Part shown: positions 1 to 12,074 of the stretch, piece by piece
How the letters are laid out: each line of letters starts with the position of its first letter
How positions within the stretch are numbered: position 1 is the stretch's first letter
Assembly (NCBI GenBank): GCA_027186245.1
Contig: CP114493.1
Coordinates: 1,557,501-1,621,500, forward strand
DNA length: 64,000 nucleotides
Reading direction: 5' to 3'
DNA from: Coriaria nepalensis
Lineage: Eukaryota; Streptophyta; Magnoliopsida; Cucurbitales; Coriariaceae
Program-made: the position numbers and the translations under genes
The notes under the pieces: model-generated
Seen by the model: the letters and a program-made list of their open reading frames with translations, nothing else
Told to the model about the DNA's origin: nothing
Databases searched by the model: none

Positions 1-1261
1 TAATTCTAGTTTACTACATATTTTTCACCTTACTTCCTGAATTTGTTTCTTAGTGATTACTGATCCATTTGGGCGTTCTTGGTGTCTTTAGAAAGCTAAG
101 AGAGTCTAATTTCCTAATATAATTTTATTATAATTTTAGGACGCGTAAAAAATTTCATAATATAATTAAGATATACAAAACTGTCTCGTTCTTTTAAATT
201 CTACAACAAAATATTTTACCATATCCAACCAATTTTCTATACTATTTTAAGTTCCTAATTCAATAGTTCAACCTCACCCAATTTTAAGAGCTTTAATAAC
301 TAAAATTTATCAACTCTTATTAGGGAAGATTGATCAAATTATCAATTTTTTATTGATTCAACTTTTCTTAAGTGATCGCCATATATATATATAGCAAAGA
401 GAAACTTGAAAAGTATAACAAGAGTAAGGTTAGGGCTTTTACCTTTATTAGCGGTTAGTGAAAATTTCTCTTGAAGTAGAAAAAAAATACATTTAAAATA
501 TGATTGAATATTCAATATAAAGTGGGTCTTCGTTAATAAAAAAGTAAAGAAGAAATGAGGCTTAAGAGAATGAGGCTTAAGAGAATGCCACCTATGCATT
601 ACTTTAATGCCACTAATCAATTAATAACTCCATATACTAGACACATATGAATCAATATTAAGATACTCTAAAACTAAATGTATATTTTTGTATAATTCGG
701 AAGCATAAAAGGGCCACCTAATTGTAATTCAACATTCTATCATGTAGCGTATTAAAAATATAGGCGCTATCATTTTCTGTGTTTAGTGTACGTGTCATAG
801 GTTTTAGGGTACTATTTAAGTTCACTTGTGAAGGACTGCTAAGAATGGTGTTGTATACAACTTACGAAAATGGGGAATTTCGTAGTTAGAGGTAGAATTT
901 ACTCTCCTATTAGCTGTATGTAGTCAAAATTTTATTGGGGTTTACTTTCCTACTATCAGTTTTATATAAACTGCTTGATGTCTATTTAGATGCCCTTCGA
1001 GCCATCAAGTATTACAGTCTTGTTTTGTTTTTTATTTTATTTTGTTTTCATTTTTAATTTTGTTTTGTTTTTATTTTTATTTTTTCAATTTAGTTTTGTA
1101 TAGTTTTGTTTAATTATTTTTATTTCAAGAGGAACAAATTCCAATATGTCGTGAGCTCTAGCTCACTACTGTAATAGTGTAATAACAAAGCAGGAAGTGG
1201 TGATTTTTGACAAAATGTTTTTGACAAAAGGAAGAAGTTAACCACTGTATAGTTGGAGTCT
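1..1261. other. AT-rich intergenic DNA, no gene seen
   Basis: No open frame here resembles a protein family. The stretch at about 1020-1130 is a T-rich run of TTTTG/TTTTA words of low complexity. The small minus-strand frame at 342-620 is low complexity and has no recognisable domain. Confidence 0.6.
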
Positions 1262-1814
1262 TGTAGGTTTACTTACCTGGGTCATTTTCTGGATGTGAGT
1301 GGTAAACTCAAGAACTTGGGCTAAATTATTGACTTCTTCATTCTCCGATGAGTGGAGTGCAAGAAGAAGCATGAGTTGTAGTTTATATATCGTAGGAAGC
1401 CTATGCGGTTTAGTCTTAAGGAGTTTGCATTGATGATGAGGTTAAAATATCATGAATATCTCTTGGACAACATAATTAGGCATATAGAAAAAGACAGCCA
1501 CTTATTGGAGAAGTATCTTAATGGGAAGCTTATCAATGTGTCAGAGCTAGTAGAGAAATTTAGAAGCGATGATGGACCATAAAGTAACAAAGATGGTGAA
1601 ATTGTGAAGATAGCTCGTGTCTACTTCATTGAGACAGTCTTTGTGACACAAGGGAGGAGGAATAAAATTCGATCATTTACCTTGTTTATAGCCAAAAATT
1701 TAGTCCGGCTTGAGAAATAACACTTGGGTAGACTTCGTTATGAGGCTGTCATTCAATCGCTTAAGAAGGATATTAAGAAGAAGCTCACATTTGAGTTTAT
1801 GTTTGCTTTACAGG
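1262..1814 (+). pseudogene. Decayed DUF1985-domain gene (Ulp1/MULE-type transposon relic)
   Basis: One reading frame starting at 1262 stays similar to the plant DUF1985 domain for about 550 bases but is broken by five in-frame stops. Landmarks in order are YLGHFLDV, then KPMRFSLKEFALMMRLK, then VKIARVYFIETVF, then LGRLRYEAVIQSLKKD. In the family these correspond to the GHFL, RFSLREFALVTGL, LLYFLE and WGRLSFE blocks. DUF1985 proteins in plants are typically carried, with a C-terminal Ulp1 cysteine protease, by Mutator-like elements (Kaonashi type). The segment ends at CAG/GTTAG, which could have been a splice donor. I see no Ulp1 catalytic region downstream. This is inferred from remembered family motifs, not from a search; the gene is certainly non-functional as it stands. 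Confidence 0.6.
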
Positions 1815-2774
1815 TTAGAGTTTATATCTAACTTTTACCATATCTATATGGTTGCAGCATGTAGATGAGTACATATTTCTATTACAGATGAGCGAGTAGA
1901 AGTTTAATGACCTACTTAACTGGTCCACCACTTTCCTAGATCAAGTATTCTCTCAGTTCTTTGATATATATTGGAAAGAGATATTCAAAATTTGAAGGAC
2001 GAAGATCAGAAAAGACTTGTATTTCTAGTCGGCTCTCTAATAAAGTCGTACGTTCATGGTGAGACACCTGTCGCTCGATAGTTAAGATTTTGAGTAATTT
2101 TTAATTTTTATTTTTTTGTATTTATGAATTTAGATAAGTTAAAATAAATTATTTCTCTTATCCTTAAATTAAAATATGTTCAGATTTAATAGTTTTAAAA
2201 ACTGCAGATGTAAATAAATAAAAATGTGCAAATTCGTCCTCCATTTTCCTTCTCCAGCAAATCATAGCCAATGAGTAGGGAGTCCAACTGGGTTCTTCAC
2301 TGAGAATAGTTTGGGAGAGTTAATTTTTCAGAAATCTGGCTCGCAACATTGAGAACATATAACGGAATGGTATTTGGGTTTGTGGAATTGGGGTTAGTGT
2401 GGCTATCTACTAATTTGTGATTGATCAAAGGTGATGGCCATGGGAAAGGATCGATAATGCTCGTTGGAGAGAAAAGGTTGATACCATATAAAATTTAGTG
2501 TTTGAGTAAATTGAACCCAATCAGATCAATGCACAGCATGGTAACATAAATACACTTAAAAGGAATCAACTTGAGACGAGGAAATTAATTGTAATATATG
2601 GATTGAAGAGATTTAAGCCTAAATAAAAGTAATCCGCTTTATACAAAGTCAACTTTGACAGCCATGATGATTTCTTGGTGTGGGGCTGATTTCGCTGTTG
2701 CATATCAGACTGTGTGGAAGATGATCGTGAGTCAGCGATATCTCTTATATATACTATGTTAAGTATAAATTAAT
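1815..2774. other. Intergenic DNA, probably more transposon debris
   Basis: No frame longer than a few dozen codons. The part at 2240-2760 is less AT-rich than its surroundings and may be the continuation of the DUF1985 relic, but no motif is readable. Confidence 0.4.
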
Positions 2775-2965
2775 AGGGTAAAAGAGATTTTTACTATCTC
2801 ATTTTATGAATTATTAATCAAATATTATTATATATTATGAAAATTTATATTTTACTTCCTCAATTATTACTTTTTTTATACCTTAATTTGAAATTCAAAT
2901 AAATTCTCAACTTAAAATTTAATTACTTTCTTACCCATTAATATTTAATTTTTATTAAAAAAATT
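2775..2965. repeat. Single arm of a MITE-like repeat, same family as 12620-13229
   Basis: The run from the ATTTTTACTATCTC block through TTAATATTTAATTTT follows, word for word with substitutions, the left arm of the long-TIR element at 12620-13229. Shared blocks include TATGAATT, CTTCCTCAATTATTA/CTTAAATTATTA, and TTAAAATTTAAT. No matching inverted arm is seen nearby, so this is a truncated copy. Confidence 0.55.
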
Positions 2966-3061
2966 TCATAAATTCAAAAAAAAAAAAAAGATCTATATAC
3001 AAATTACAAACTAATGTAGAATAATTAATTATCATAATATATAAAACTCAATATCATATAT

Positions 3062-3172
3062 GAAGTCAGCAGTGGTAATCCTAAGGATTCCCGGGTGGAA
3101 AAAGAGAGATGTCTCCTACGTTACCTGTAATATGTGGAAGTATCGACGTAATTTCATAGAGTCATTCGGTCT
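3062..3172. other. Probable nuclear insertion of plastid DNA (NUPT)
   Basis: About 110 bases at GC content far above the flanks. The words CCTAAGGATTCCCGGGTGG, GATGTCTCCTACGTTACCTG and GAGTCATTCGGTCTG match, from memory, a conserved stretch of the chloroplast inverted repeat in the ndhB-trnL area. Both edges drop abruptly into AT-rich nuclear DNA. The identification rests on recollection and would be settled by one alignment to any plastid genome. Confidence 0.6.
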
Positions 3173-4244
3173 GATATCTATAATTATAATTGATCGTTTT
3201 GTATTAGACTCAATCTAGATAGAAATTTCTAATTAATATAATGGCTTAAGAGTTAACGGAGCTGTTTGATGAATTGAAACAAAGGATTAATCATTTCAAA
3301 GAGCTTATTATTTTCCTTGTATAATGTAGCATATTTTTGCTAGGTTTTGGACGCCAACTTTACCTACTATAACCCCTTTGCTACCCCTTGTCTCTCGCTC
3401 GACAATGCTTTTACTTTCACGCCACCCTTTTTGTTACAATCTAATTGAAGCTGCCACCAAAACTTTAATTCCATTTGTTTAAAATTATGTAATTTACACA
3501 AGTATTTTTGTATATAATGTATCTATAGTTTATGAAATTATGGTATATATATGATAAATAGGTGACGATTCAAACTTAGTTTAAGTGCATTTGATTCAAT
3601 TTTAGAAAAGTAAATCAAAATATATGTGAAGAGAATTGTATAAGTAATTACATTAAAATTAATGTCAAATTTTTATTTCCCTACCTTATGCTAATATAAT
3701 TACTATTATAATTATTTCTTTTGGGGGGGGGGGGGGATTTCGTGAGAAATCAGTCTTGTAAGTGTCCCTTTCAAGTAGTAGTAATTTGTTGACCCAACAC
3801 AATTGCATGTAATTTGTCTTAATATAACCAAACGTATGATTTTGTTTATAACCCCATCTATTCCTATATATAACTTGTTAACTCCATTCCCATAAAGATT
3901 GTACAAATCCTTTTTCCCCAGAAATCAAACACATACCAGGTATATCACCTTGATACTTAGTTACTTTTCTTATTGCTTGATACCATTATATTCTTGGATT
4001 AAGAAGAATACAAGCATTTAACACAATCGATAACTTTAAACTTTGGTCGGAAAATAGTGTTTAAGAAGTTTACTAGCTTGTCTTCAACTTAATAGTAAAA
4101 TTCTCATCTAAACTTTAGTTTCAACTACTTATATTTCTGTTCGTTTATATATGTCTATATAATCAACATTATTGTATTATTTCATTAACATTTTCATTAC
4201 TTGTTACATAACTATAGGTCAGAAATTTGTTTTCCATTTTGATA
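3173..4244. promoter_or_regulatory. Upstream region of the BAHD acyltransferase gene
   Basis: About 1.1 kb of AT-rich DNA before the start codon. It holds a run of 14 G at 3723-3736 and TATA-like words near 4147-4160. There is no gene. Exact promoter elements cannot be assigned by eye. Confidence 0.4.
3723..3736 (+). repeat. G14 homopolymer tract
   Basis: Fourteen consecutive G residues in otherwise AT-rich DNA, about 510 bases before the BAHD start codon. Such a tract can fold as a G-quadruplex and is prone to length change and sequencing error. Confidence 0.9.
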
Positions 4245-5639
4245 ATGGAGAATATTGTTGATAAGAAGTCGATTCAATTTAGTGTGAAGCAAGGAGAGAT
4301 AAGCCTAGTCCCTCCAGCACAAGAAACTCAAAGGGGTCTCTATTTTCTCTCAAACTTGGACCAAAACATTGCGGTGATAGTTAGAACAGTCTACTGCTTC
4401 AAATCAGAGTCAAGAGGCAATGAAGAAGCTACTCAAGTGATCAAGAATGCATTGTCGAGAGTGCTTGTTGATTACTACCCGCTTGCTGGTAGACTGACTA
4501 TTAGCCCGGAAGGAAAATTGATAGTGGATTGTACCGGAGAAGGCGCTGTCTTTGTCGAGGCCGAAGCTGATTGTAGTATAGATGAGATTGGAGATGTAAC
4601 GAAGCCTGATCCGGAGACTCTTGGGGTGCTTGTTTATGATATTCCTGGTGCTAAGAATATACTTGAGATTCCTCTTCTTGTTGTTCAGGTAATTTAGTCC
4701 CATGTTTGAATGTATTGTTTGATTTATTTTCGTTACATTTTTTTATTTATATATGAAATATTTCAGGTGACCAAATTCAAATGTGGCGGATTCGTGTTGG
4801 GCTTATGCTTGAACCATTGTATGTTCGATGGGATCGGAGCCATGGAATTCGTAAACTCATGGGGTGAAACTGCAAGAAATTTACCCCTCAGGGTCCCTCC
4901 ATTTCTAGACCGAACCATCCTCAAAGCTCGGAACCCACCAAAATCAGAGTTTCATCACCATGAATTCGCCCAAATCGAAGACATTTCCGACACATCCCAC
5001 CTCTATTCTCAACAAGACATGCTCTACAGATCCTTTCTCTTCTCCGCAGAAAAACTCCAACGCCTCAAACAAAAGGCCCTTCAAGAAGCCCATCATGGGC
5101 CCATTGACAATTGCTCCACTTTCGAAGCACTTTCCGCCTTTGTTTGGCGGGCAAGGACAGAAGCTCTAAAACTCAAACCCGAGCAACAAACAAAGCTACT
5201 CTTTGCCGTAGATGGGAGATCGAGATCCTCCCCGCCGATCCCGAAAGGGTATTTTGGTAATTCCATCGTGCTGACAAACGCCATTTGCACATCCGGCGAG
5301 CTACTCGAGAACCCGTTTGCGTATGCGGTTGAGAAGGTGCAGAAGGCGGTGGAGATGATCACGGATGGGTACATCAAGTCGGCCATCGATTACTTCGAAA
5401 TTACAAGGGCTCGGCCTAGTTTGGCTGCTACTTTGCTCATTACGACGTGGTCAAGATTGTCTTTTCACACGACGGATTTCGGTTGGGGGGAGCCTCTGTT
5501 TTCCGGGCCGGTTGCTTTGCCTGAAAAGGAGGTCATACTTTTCTTATCTCATGGGAAAGGTAGGAAGAGTATAAATGTGCTTCTGGGCTTGCCTGTTTCT
5601 GCCATGGAAGTCTTCGAAGAGTTATACACAGAGATTTGA
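4245..5639 (+). CDS. HHT1: BAHD hydroxycinnamoyl-CoA: omega-hydroxy fatty acid transferase (HHT1/ASFT type)
   Basis: Two exons, 4245-4688 and 4767-5639, joined by a 78-base GT-AG intron, give 438 residues, the usual BAHD length. The HxxxD catalytic motif is HCMFD at residues 165-169, just after the intron, and the structural DFGWG motif is at 385-389; both are intact. The N-terminal [20 protein letters not shown] block and the YYPLAGRL block are those of the omega-hydroxypalmitate O-feruloyl transferase group. Enzymes of this group use the catalytic His to move ferulate from feruloyl-CoA to omega-hydroxy fatty acids or fatty alcohols in the cytosol, feeding suberin and associated waxes. I chose the ATG at 4245 (MENIVDKK) over the in-frame ATG at 4227 because family members start there. 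Substrate choice (fatty alcohol versus omega-hydroxy acid) cannot be read from sequence. Confidence 0.92.
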
Positions 5640-6259
5640 TATTACTTGCTGTGGGGGGGAGGAGTTCTACGTATCAGTTCAATCATTGATATAAGATCTG
5701 ATTTGACTTCTTAGCCAAAATTAATGTATTGATTAATGCTATTTAGTTTCGAAAATAATTTTAAATAAATTTGAATAAATTGGTAATTTATGCCTATCAT
5801 TATCCATTTAATTTATGCCATTTCTTTTCTGTCAAAAAATAACTTAATGTTAATTTTTACCCGTTTTGGGCTGGTTTACCTCGACCTAATCCATTTTGGA
5901 CAGTTCTATTTCATTACCATGGTTAATAAGCAATTTACACATTTTTTCAAAATCCTAATAACAGGTACAAAATTTTTCAATAGATAGCTCTCTTCTTTCC
6001 TTTCTTTTGTAGGAATCATTCATCTTAGTTTTTGTATATATATACCTCAACAAAATAGTATAATTGAATGTAAACATGAACGCATTCTTGATATAACAAG
6101 AACTCTAAAAATCCAAGCCCATCTACCTTCTCGGTTTTGGGGATAATGCATTTTAATTGCCACTTACTAGATCAATAGATTGCCTTGTTCTGAACACAAT
6201 ACAAAACTCCTTTTGAGCTTGTTTTTAAAAAGCCACCAAATATATCTCATCTTAGGATT
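5640..6259. other. 3' flank of the BAHD gene, no gene
   Basis: AT-rich DNA that must include the BAHD 3' UTR. The small plus-strand frame at 5790-5987 has no recognisable content. Confidence 0.5.
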
Positions 6260-8330
6260 TTTTGTTGTCTTTCTTTTGCAAAAACCTTAAATAATTCTGA
6301 CAAGTTCTTACCTAGATCATCTCCTTATGTCTCTATGAGATACTCCCTGACTCAAAAAGGATACAAGTTATATGATCTAGCTTCACACTCAATTCTTGTT
6401 AGCAGAGATGTAATCTTCCATGAGCATACTTTTCCATTTTCCAATATCAATAGTTCACTCCCACACTTCCCAACTCCATAAATATTATGCACTGATAATT
6501 ATTTTGAAACCAATCATCATCTTTAACAATCTACTTTTCCTACAGTCCAAGTTAATGATGAGTCAATTCCACACTTTTCTACTGTCCAAAATCTTGATCG
6601 CTACTGTCCAAAATCTTATTTAATCAACTACCGTTGATTCTTCTGATACTTTATCATCTAATCCTATCAATCCTCCTCTTAGAAAATCAAGTAGAATTTC
6701 TCCACCAATCGTGTGGTCCAAAGACTGTGGTCCAAAGACTGTTTTCCCACTTACCTCATCCAAAAAGGCAAATCTCATTGTCAAGTATCCTTTGTCTCAA
6801 AATATCTCCTATCCAGCATGTCTACTTTTTCTAAACCACATTCATATCATGAGACAATTAAAGATGAAAGATGGGTTGATGCCATGAACAGTGAGATTCG
6901 AGCATTAGAGTTAAATGGAACATAGAAATTAGCTCCTTTGCCAAAGGAAAAGAAAGCTATAGGGTGTCGTTGGGTGTACAAGGTGAAACTGAAATATGAT
7001 GGTACAGTAGAGAGATTTAAGGCTCAATTAGTTGCAAAATGATATAGCCAAAAGGAGGGCATCGATTACAGAGAGGCATTTTCACCCGTCGTTAAAGTAG
7101 TCACGGTTAGATGTATTTTGGCTATGGCTTATGTTTACAATTGGTTATTGCACCAAGTGGTTGTCAATAATACCTTTTTACAAGGTGGTCTTCAAGAAGA
7201 AGTTTGCTTGTCTCTTCCTCAAGGCTATGGGACAGAAGGAGAGATCAAGGTATATGTAAACTTGTGAAGTCTCTCTATAGCTTAAAGCAAGTTTCTCGCC
7301 AGTGGAATTCTATATTATGCTCAGTTTAGTTGAAGGTGGTTTCATACAATCAAAGAATGACTATTCTTTATTTACTAAACTGGAAGGCAGTGAGTTTACC
7401 ATCGTTTTAGTCCATGTGGATTTTAATAGGGTCCAGTTTAGCAGACATTAATGCTACGAAAGATTTTCTGAAATCCAACTTTCTTATCTTGGATCTTGGG
7501 CTGATGAAATACTTTCTTGGTTTAGAGTTAGCCAGAAACAGTTCTAAAATTTTCCTTACACAGCGAAAGTATTCCTTCGAACTTATACATGAAACTGGAT
7601 TGACTGCCACTCGTGTATGTGGTACTCTAATGGAACAAAACATCAAGTTGACTAGTGCATAATATGATTCTTTGACAGGAGAAAACAGGACAGATTTTTT
7701 GCTTGATGATCCTAGTGTTCATCAACGCTTGGTAGGCCGTATGATCTACCTTACTATAACTCGTCTTGACATAAGCTTCTCAGTTCAAATTTTGAGCCAA
7801 CACGCACAAACCGAAATAATCTCACAAATTTTTAGCTCTTCCAGTCTTTTAAAGTTTGAAGCTTATTGTGATTCAAATTGGGATTCATGTTTAATGACAC
7901 AAGGTTCAACATCGGGTTTTGCCTTAAAGCTTGGAAATTCCCTTGTCTCCTGGAAAAGCAAGAAACATAAAATTGTTTCACGATCATCAGTTGAAGCAGA
8001 ATATCATGCAATGGTTGCTACAACTTGTGACGTAACTTGGCTGCTTAGTTTGCTCACTGAACTCCGTCTTCCTGCTTTGGTTCCAGTGCCTTTGTTCTGT
8101 GATATTTCCTCAGTACGCCAAATCGCAGCAAATCCTATATTTCATAAGCGGACAAAGCACATTGACATTAACTGTCATACTATGTGAGATAAGGTTCAAC
8201 AAGATGTTCTTCAGCTCACTCCAATTTTTACTCATTTTCAACCAGCAGAACTCTTAATCAAACCATTGTGCAAGAATCAAACCACTGTTTTTGTTTTGGC
8301 CAAATATAGGTTCTATATTATTGTGCAATA
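6260..8330 (+). mobile_element. Ty1/Copia pol relic (integrase C-terminus, reverse transcriptase, RNase H)
   Basis: Successive frames translate to Copia pol pieces in the correct order. Around 6300-6440 is the post-integrase block (KGYKLYDLASHSI, then VSRDVIFHEHTFPF). The RT is at about 6840-7660 (GCRWVYKVKLK, EGIDYREAFSPVVK, LMKYFLGLELA, IFLTQRKYSFEL), followed by RNase H from about 7850 (FEAYCDSNWDS, SRSSVEAEYHAM, FHKRTKHIDI). Stops and frameshifts are frequent, for example after LELNGT, after LVAK and after IKLTSA. The place where the YVDD catalytic box should be, near 7410-7440, reads degenerate. No LTRs were found on either side, and gag, protease and the integrase core are missing, so this is an old truncated copy. 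Confidence 0.88.
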
Positions 8331-11300
8331 TTTTTATCGAATAATGAAATTCATGATATTTGACAGTTTTAAAAGAATCAACTTTCAAAAAAATGAAAAT
8401 GAGAAATACAAAATTTAAAAGGAAAAATATAAAACAAGAAGAAGATAATCAATTCGGTAGAAGATCCAAAAAATTTCCTTCGATCCTTTTATGAAACTGA
8501 AGTATAAGAATAGTTACATACTATCATTAAGAGTATAATTTTCACTTAAGAATAGTTACATCTTCTTGAAAGAATTTTCACTTAAGAGTATATAATTAAA
8601 ATGACCTTAAGATTTTATTTCCAATATTAGGTTAAAATTGAACTTGAAAATACAATTAACATCAATAATTATGTATATGGTTAATATGTTTCTTTTTTCA
8701 ACACTCTTAAAATTTATTTAGAGTAGGTGACATGATGAGCAAAAATGGTTGACATAGACGTAAGAAGATGATGTCATGATGAGTATAAACATAAAAAATA
8801 ATTAACTACTTAATTAATTTCCATAATCTTAAAATTACATGATGATGATGATTAGGAAAAGACATGAAATAAATAGTTCATTAAAGGACTCAAATGAAAT
8901 TACACACAAGATGTTCAAATTCTATAATCTTTATTAATTTATATCATATAGTATTCGAGAATGAGTAAGGAAGTCTAAGAACGATTTTCAATATAAAACG
9001 ATATATCGACATTCCCTTCATACGACCAAGTTGTGATCGAGATCTATTTTAGTATGTCAAATATTTTATTAAGGAAGACTAGAGAAAAATATTACCTCTT
9101 TATGGATGTTTGCATTCTAATTCTATTTTTGTGTAGCAAGTAGGACCCCTTATGATGATCACCTTCATTTTAGTTATATTATTGTCGATGTCGGGTCCTA
9201 CACGTATCATGATGGCCTTCCCAATTAGAGTTTCACAATTATATGGAACAATCAATCAAACTTATAGGTCTTACCAAACTTCTATTTGACTATATTTATC
9301 CAAATGTGTATTCACACACTAATGAACAACACGAAACCAAGCAAATAGTAGATAAATTAGCCAAATTACAATAATGGTAGGTATCAAGATGTTCACTATT
9401 GCATTACTATGTTCATACCCACCTAAACGCATTGAATTGAAACTATTTGCTTAGGCCGAGGGGCTTTCCACGACACCATTTGGGAGCCAAGGTGAAAATT
9501 CAATTCCTTTCCTATATAACCACTTTCATTAGCTAAAATATAATAGATTCCTATATATAGTCAATAAAATCTCGAGAAAATATGCAATATTTCAGTTGTA
9601 TAATTATAACACTCATGCGAGAGGAGATATGAGGTTATGTACTATCTCCTCTTGCATAGGTGTTAAAGTTAAACATCTAATATAATAGATATTTTTTCGT
9701 AACAAATTAATAATTTTTAACCTTAATCAAAAATTAGTTTCACTCCAAAACTCAATTAATCCTCATGGTATCTCTCTTATTAGAGCTGATTTGAGGACTT
9801 GATAGTTCATGTAAGCATTCTAACGTTTATATGTTAGTTTATATACCCTTGTAATTATTATGAGTGGGACCTCAATCCTCATCAAAATTGGCCCCAAATA
9901 ATAATAATAATGAACATTAGAAATAACAAAGATTTGACAATCCTAGCTTACATCACTATATATGCATACAATTTCAACTATTTACACAAAAGGGAACGTG
10001 ATGTAAACTTGATGATCAATAGGTCAAACTTGAAATTTTTAATATATATATATATATAGGGATTTGAAGAGGTTACAAGCTATGTAAATCTAGCTAAAAC
10101 TATGTACCATATTGGTCTCATTTCTTAGCTAAATTGACAATTTTATAAATTTCCCCTAATGGTTATCTATATCTATAAAGATGACAAGTCCTAGCTCGCT
10201 AGCTAATGCCAACCAACTTCCCAATCATGCATCTACAAACCTATCAATCTATCATCTAATAATTATAGGACCACTATACTATAAGGGTTTAGGATTATTT
10301 CAAATGCCTTCATTTACAAAAAGTTAAAAGAATCACAACCACTCTTGAAACTAGAGAAATTGTGTGCCCAAATGTATTCTCATGCAATTTCTTAGGTTAA
10401 ACATTCCTTATATGTAGCATGATGTTGTCAACAAAAATCTCCTTTTGATTCACGTACGTAAACGTTATCAACATTTGGAAAACGTTATCAAAGCCAAGTT
10501 ACATAATTTAAAAAGCCAAGTTATCAAAGCTTTTTAATATGGAATTTTCAATATATTTAGGATACTAATACCATAAACAAATTTACGTGGATATGATATA
10601 TATTATATTAATATTTATAATTATAATTAATTGATTAATAATAAATTACGTCTCTTTACAAATTTCTGATTTAAATAAAGAAGTTAGCGGCTACAATGCA
10701 TAGCAAATTAACTCAAAACTTCACATAGAAAACTATCTTGATCAAATAGTTATAAGCAAAAACACATGTATCGAATAATTGTTGATTCCTTAATAGAACT
10801 AAATCTCATTAATTATCATTTTTCATGTATTCCTAGTTAGATTCCTTACCACGTAATGGAAGACATACTAAGATTTGATATCATCGCAATAAATTTGTCT
10901 TAAACAACGTAATTTAAGAATAACTATATACCCGCGATTAAAACAATAATAGAAACTATAAGTAACATTTCTTTCTCAATTAAACATAGATAGCTCTTCG
11001 TAATCTTAATATAATTTATTGTGTTATTTCCTCTCAACTCAAAATTTAGAACTAATATTAATTTAATATTATATTAGAATAGATCAATGTCTCAAATTTA
11101 CACTACATTGCCTTTCTAATTGTTAATTTCATGTGTAAGATCTTTAATTTTCATAAGCTTTTCTATTAGGATCTTGTATATAAGAAGTGCTTGGTAAGTT
11201 AAATATAATTTGTGATGTTATTTTCTATCAAACTTTTAAGATTAATGCTAATTTAACAAACATCATGGATTAATGAAGCTATGAATGTTTACAAGGATAC

Positions 11301-11483
11301 AATTAAAGACCTAACTACAGCTATATACTATCCTGATCATCATAACCTTGTCTCTCAAACATCACAATATATATATCTTTTACATTTATACAAGGATATG
11401 CTAAACTTATTCATAGATTATATGAACTTGCTAGATGCACTGCATACACAGTTTCAATCAAAATGATCATCAACTCAACATAA
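8331..11483. other. Gene-free AT-rich region of about 3.1 kb
   Basis: No coding frame with family resemblance. It includes a near-perfect hairpin at 9609-9663 (listed separately), a short TA run near 10050, and the 3' side of the SAUR gene. The 61-codon plus frame at 11281-11466 has no domain. Confidence 0.5.
9609..9663. repeat. Inverted repeat able to form a 21-bp hairpin
   Basis: The arms around AGAGGAGATA and TATCTCCTCT pair over 21 bases with three mismatches, separated by about 13 bases. The stem is too short for a typical plant miRNA precursor and it has no terminator context, so it is more likely a small foldback remnant. Confidence 0.65.
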
Positions 11484-12074
11484 TCAATTAATGATCATTC
11501 TAGATGCACTAAGAAGCTTATAATTACTGCTACGCCTATAAGTCGCTTTGTTTCTACACGGTGTTGAAAATCGAATCGGGCTGCAACTAGGGAAAGCAAA
11601 AAACTGATGGTCATCATCATCTTCATCTTCTTCTTCCTCACCATCTATCTCTGCCAAAACTTTATAGAAGAAATCAACCTCACAAGGGAGCAAAATAGGG
11701 CCATCACTATAATACCCATATTCCAATTCAGCTTCTTCTAGCAATATAAGGAACAATGGGTGATTAACAATCTCTGTCCTGATCACAAATCTCTGCTTTT
11801 CTGGCCCCACATAAACTGAAAAGCAACCCACTGGTGCTACTTTTGGCTTTCTCTTCTTCTCCTTCTGGGTAGTAGTACTTGTAATTTGTTTTGTTGCATG
11901 ATGATCAGTACAAGCACTACTGCCATCATTGCAATCAATATTAGTAGTAGTAGTACTCCCCAATTTTCCATTTCTTAATGATTTGGAATTAGGGTTTGGC
12001 CTCCCAGCTAATGATCTGCATCTTTCCCATATCTTCTTCCATTTTGATGAACAAACCCTTATATTATGACCCAT
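11484..12074 (-). CDS. SAUR-family protein with long basic N-terminus and acidic C-terminal tail
   Basis: A single-exon frame of 196 residues, as expected for SAUR genes, which lack introns. The SAUR domain spans about residues 80-141, with VGCFSVYVGPEKQRFVIRT, NHPLFLILLEEAELEYGY and GPILLPCEVDFFYKVL. SAURs are small auxin-responsive proteins; those studied promote cell expansion by inhibiting PP2C.D phosphatases and so keeping plasma-membrane H+-ATPase active. This one belongs to the longer class: residues 1-79 are basic and Ser/Thr-rich (KEKKRKPK at 71-78), and residues 145-155 are almost all Glu/Asp, followed by a basic end. The usual GY(F/Y) core is present, and GP replaces the more common LxIPC start of the last strand as LLPCE. 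The start at 12074 is the first ATG and fits the MGHNIRVCSSKWKK ends seen in this subgroup. Confidence 0.88.
   Translation of the reverse strand: MGHNIRVCSSKWKKIWERCRSLAGRPNPNSKSLRNGKLGSTTTTNIDCNDGSSACTDHHATKQITSTTTQKEKKRKPKVAPVGCFSVYVGPEKQRFVIRTEIVNHPLFLILLEEAELEYGYYSDGPILLPCEVDFFYKVLAEIDGEEEEDEDDDDHQFFAFPSCSPIRFSTPCRNKATYRRSSNYKLLSASRMIIN

Noticed and set aside
3712..3906. 64-codon minus frame ending in a Pro run
   Set aside because: It crosses the G14 tract, which produces the Pro codons; there is no family resemblance.
5093..5386. 97-codon minus frame inside the BAHD gene
   Set aside because: Shadow of the acyltransferase exon 2, which has all family motifs.
11281..11466. 61-codon plus frame beyond the SAUR stop
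   Set aside because: No domain or gene context; probably chance in AT-rich DNA.
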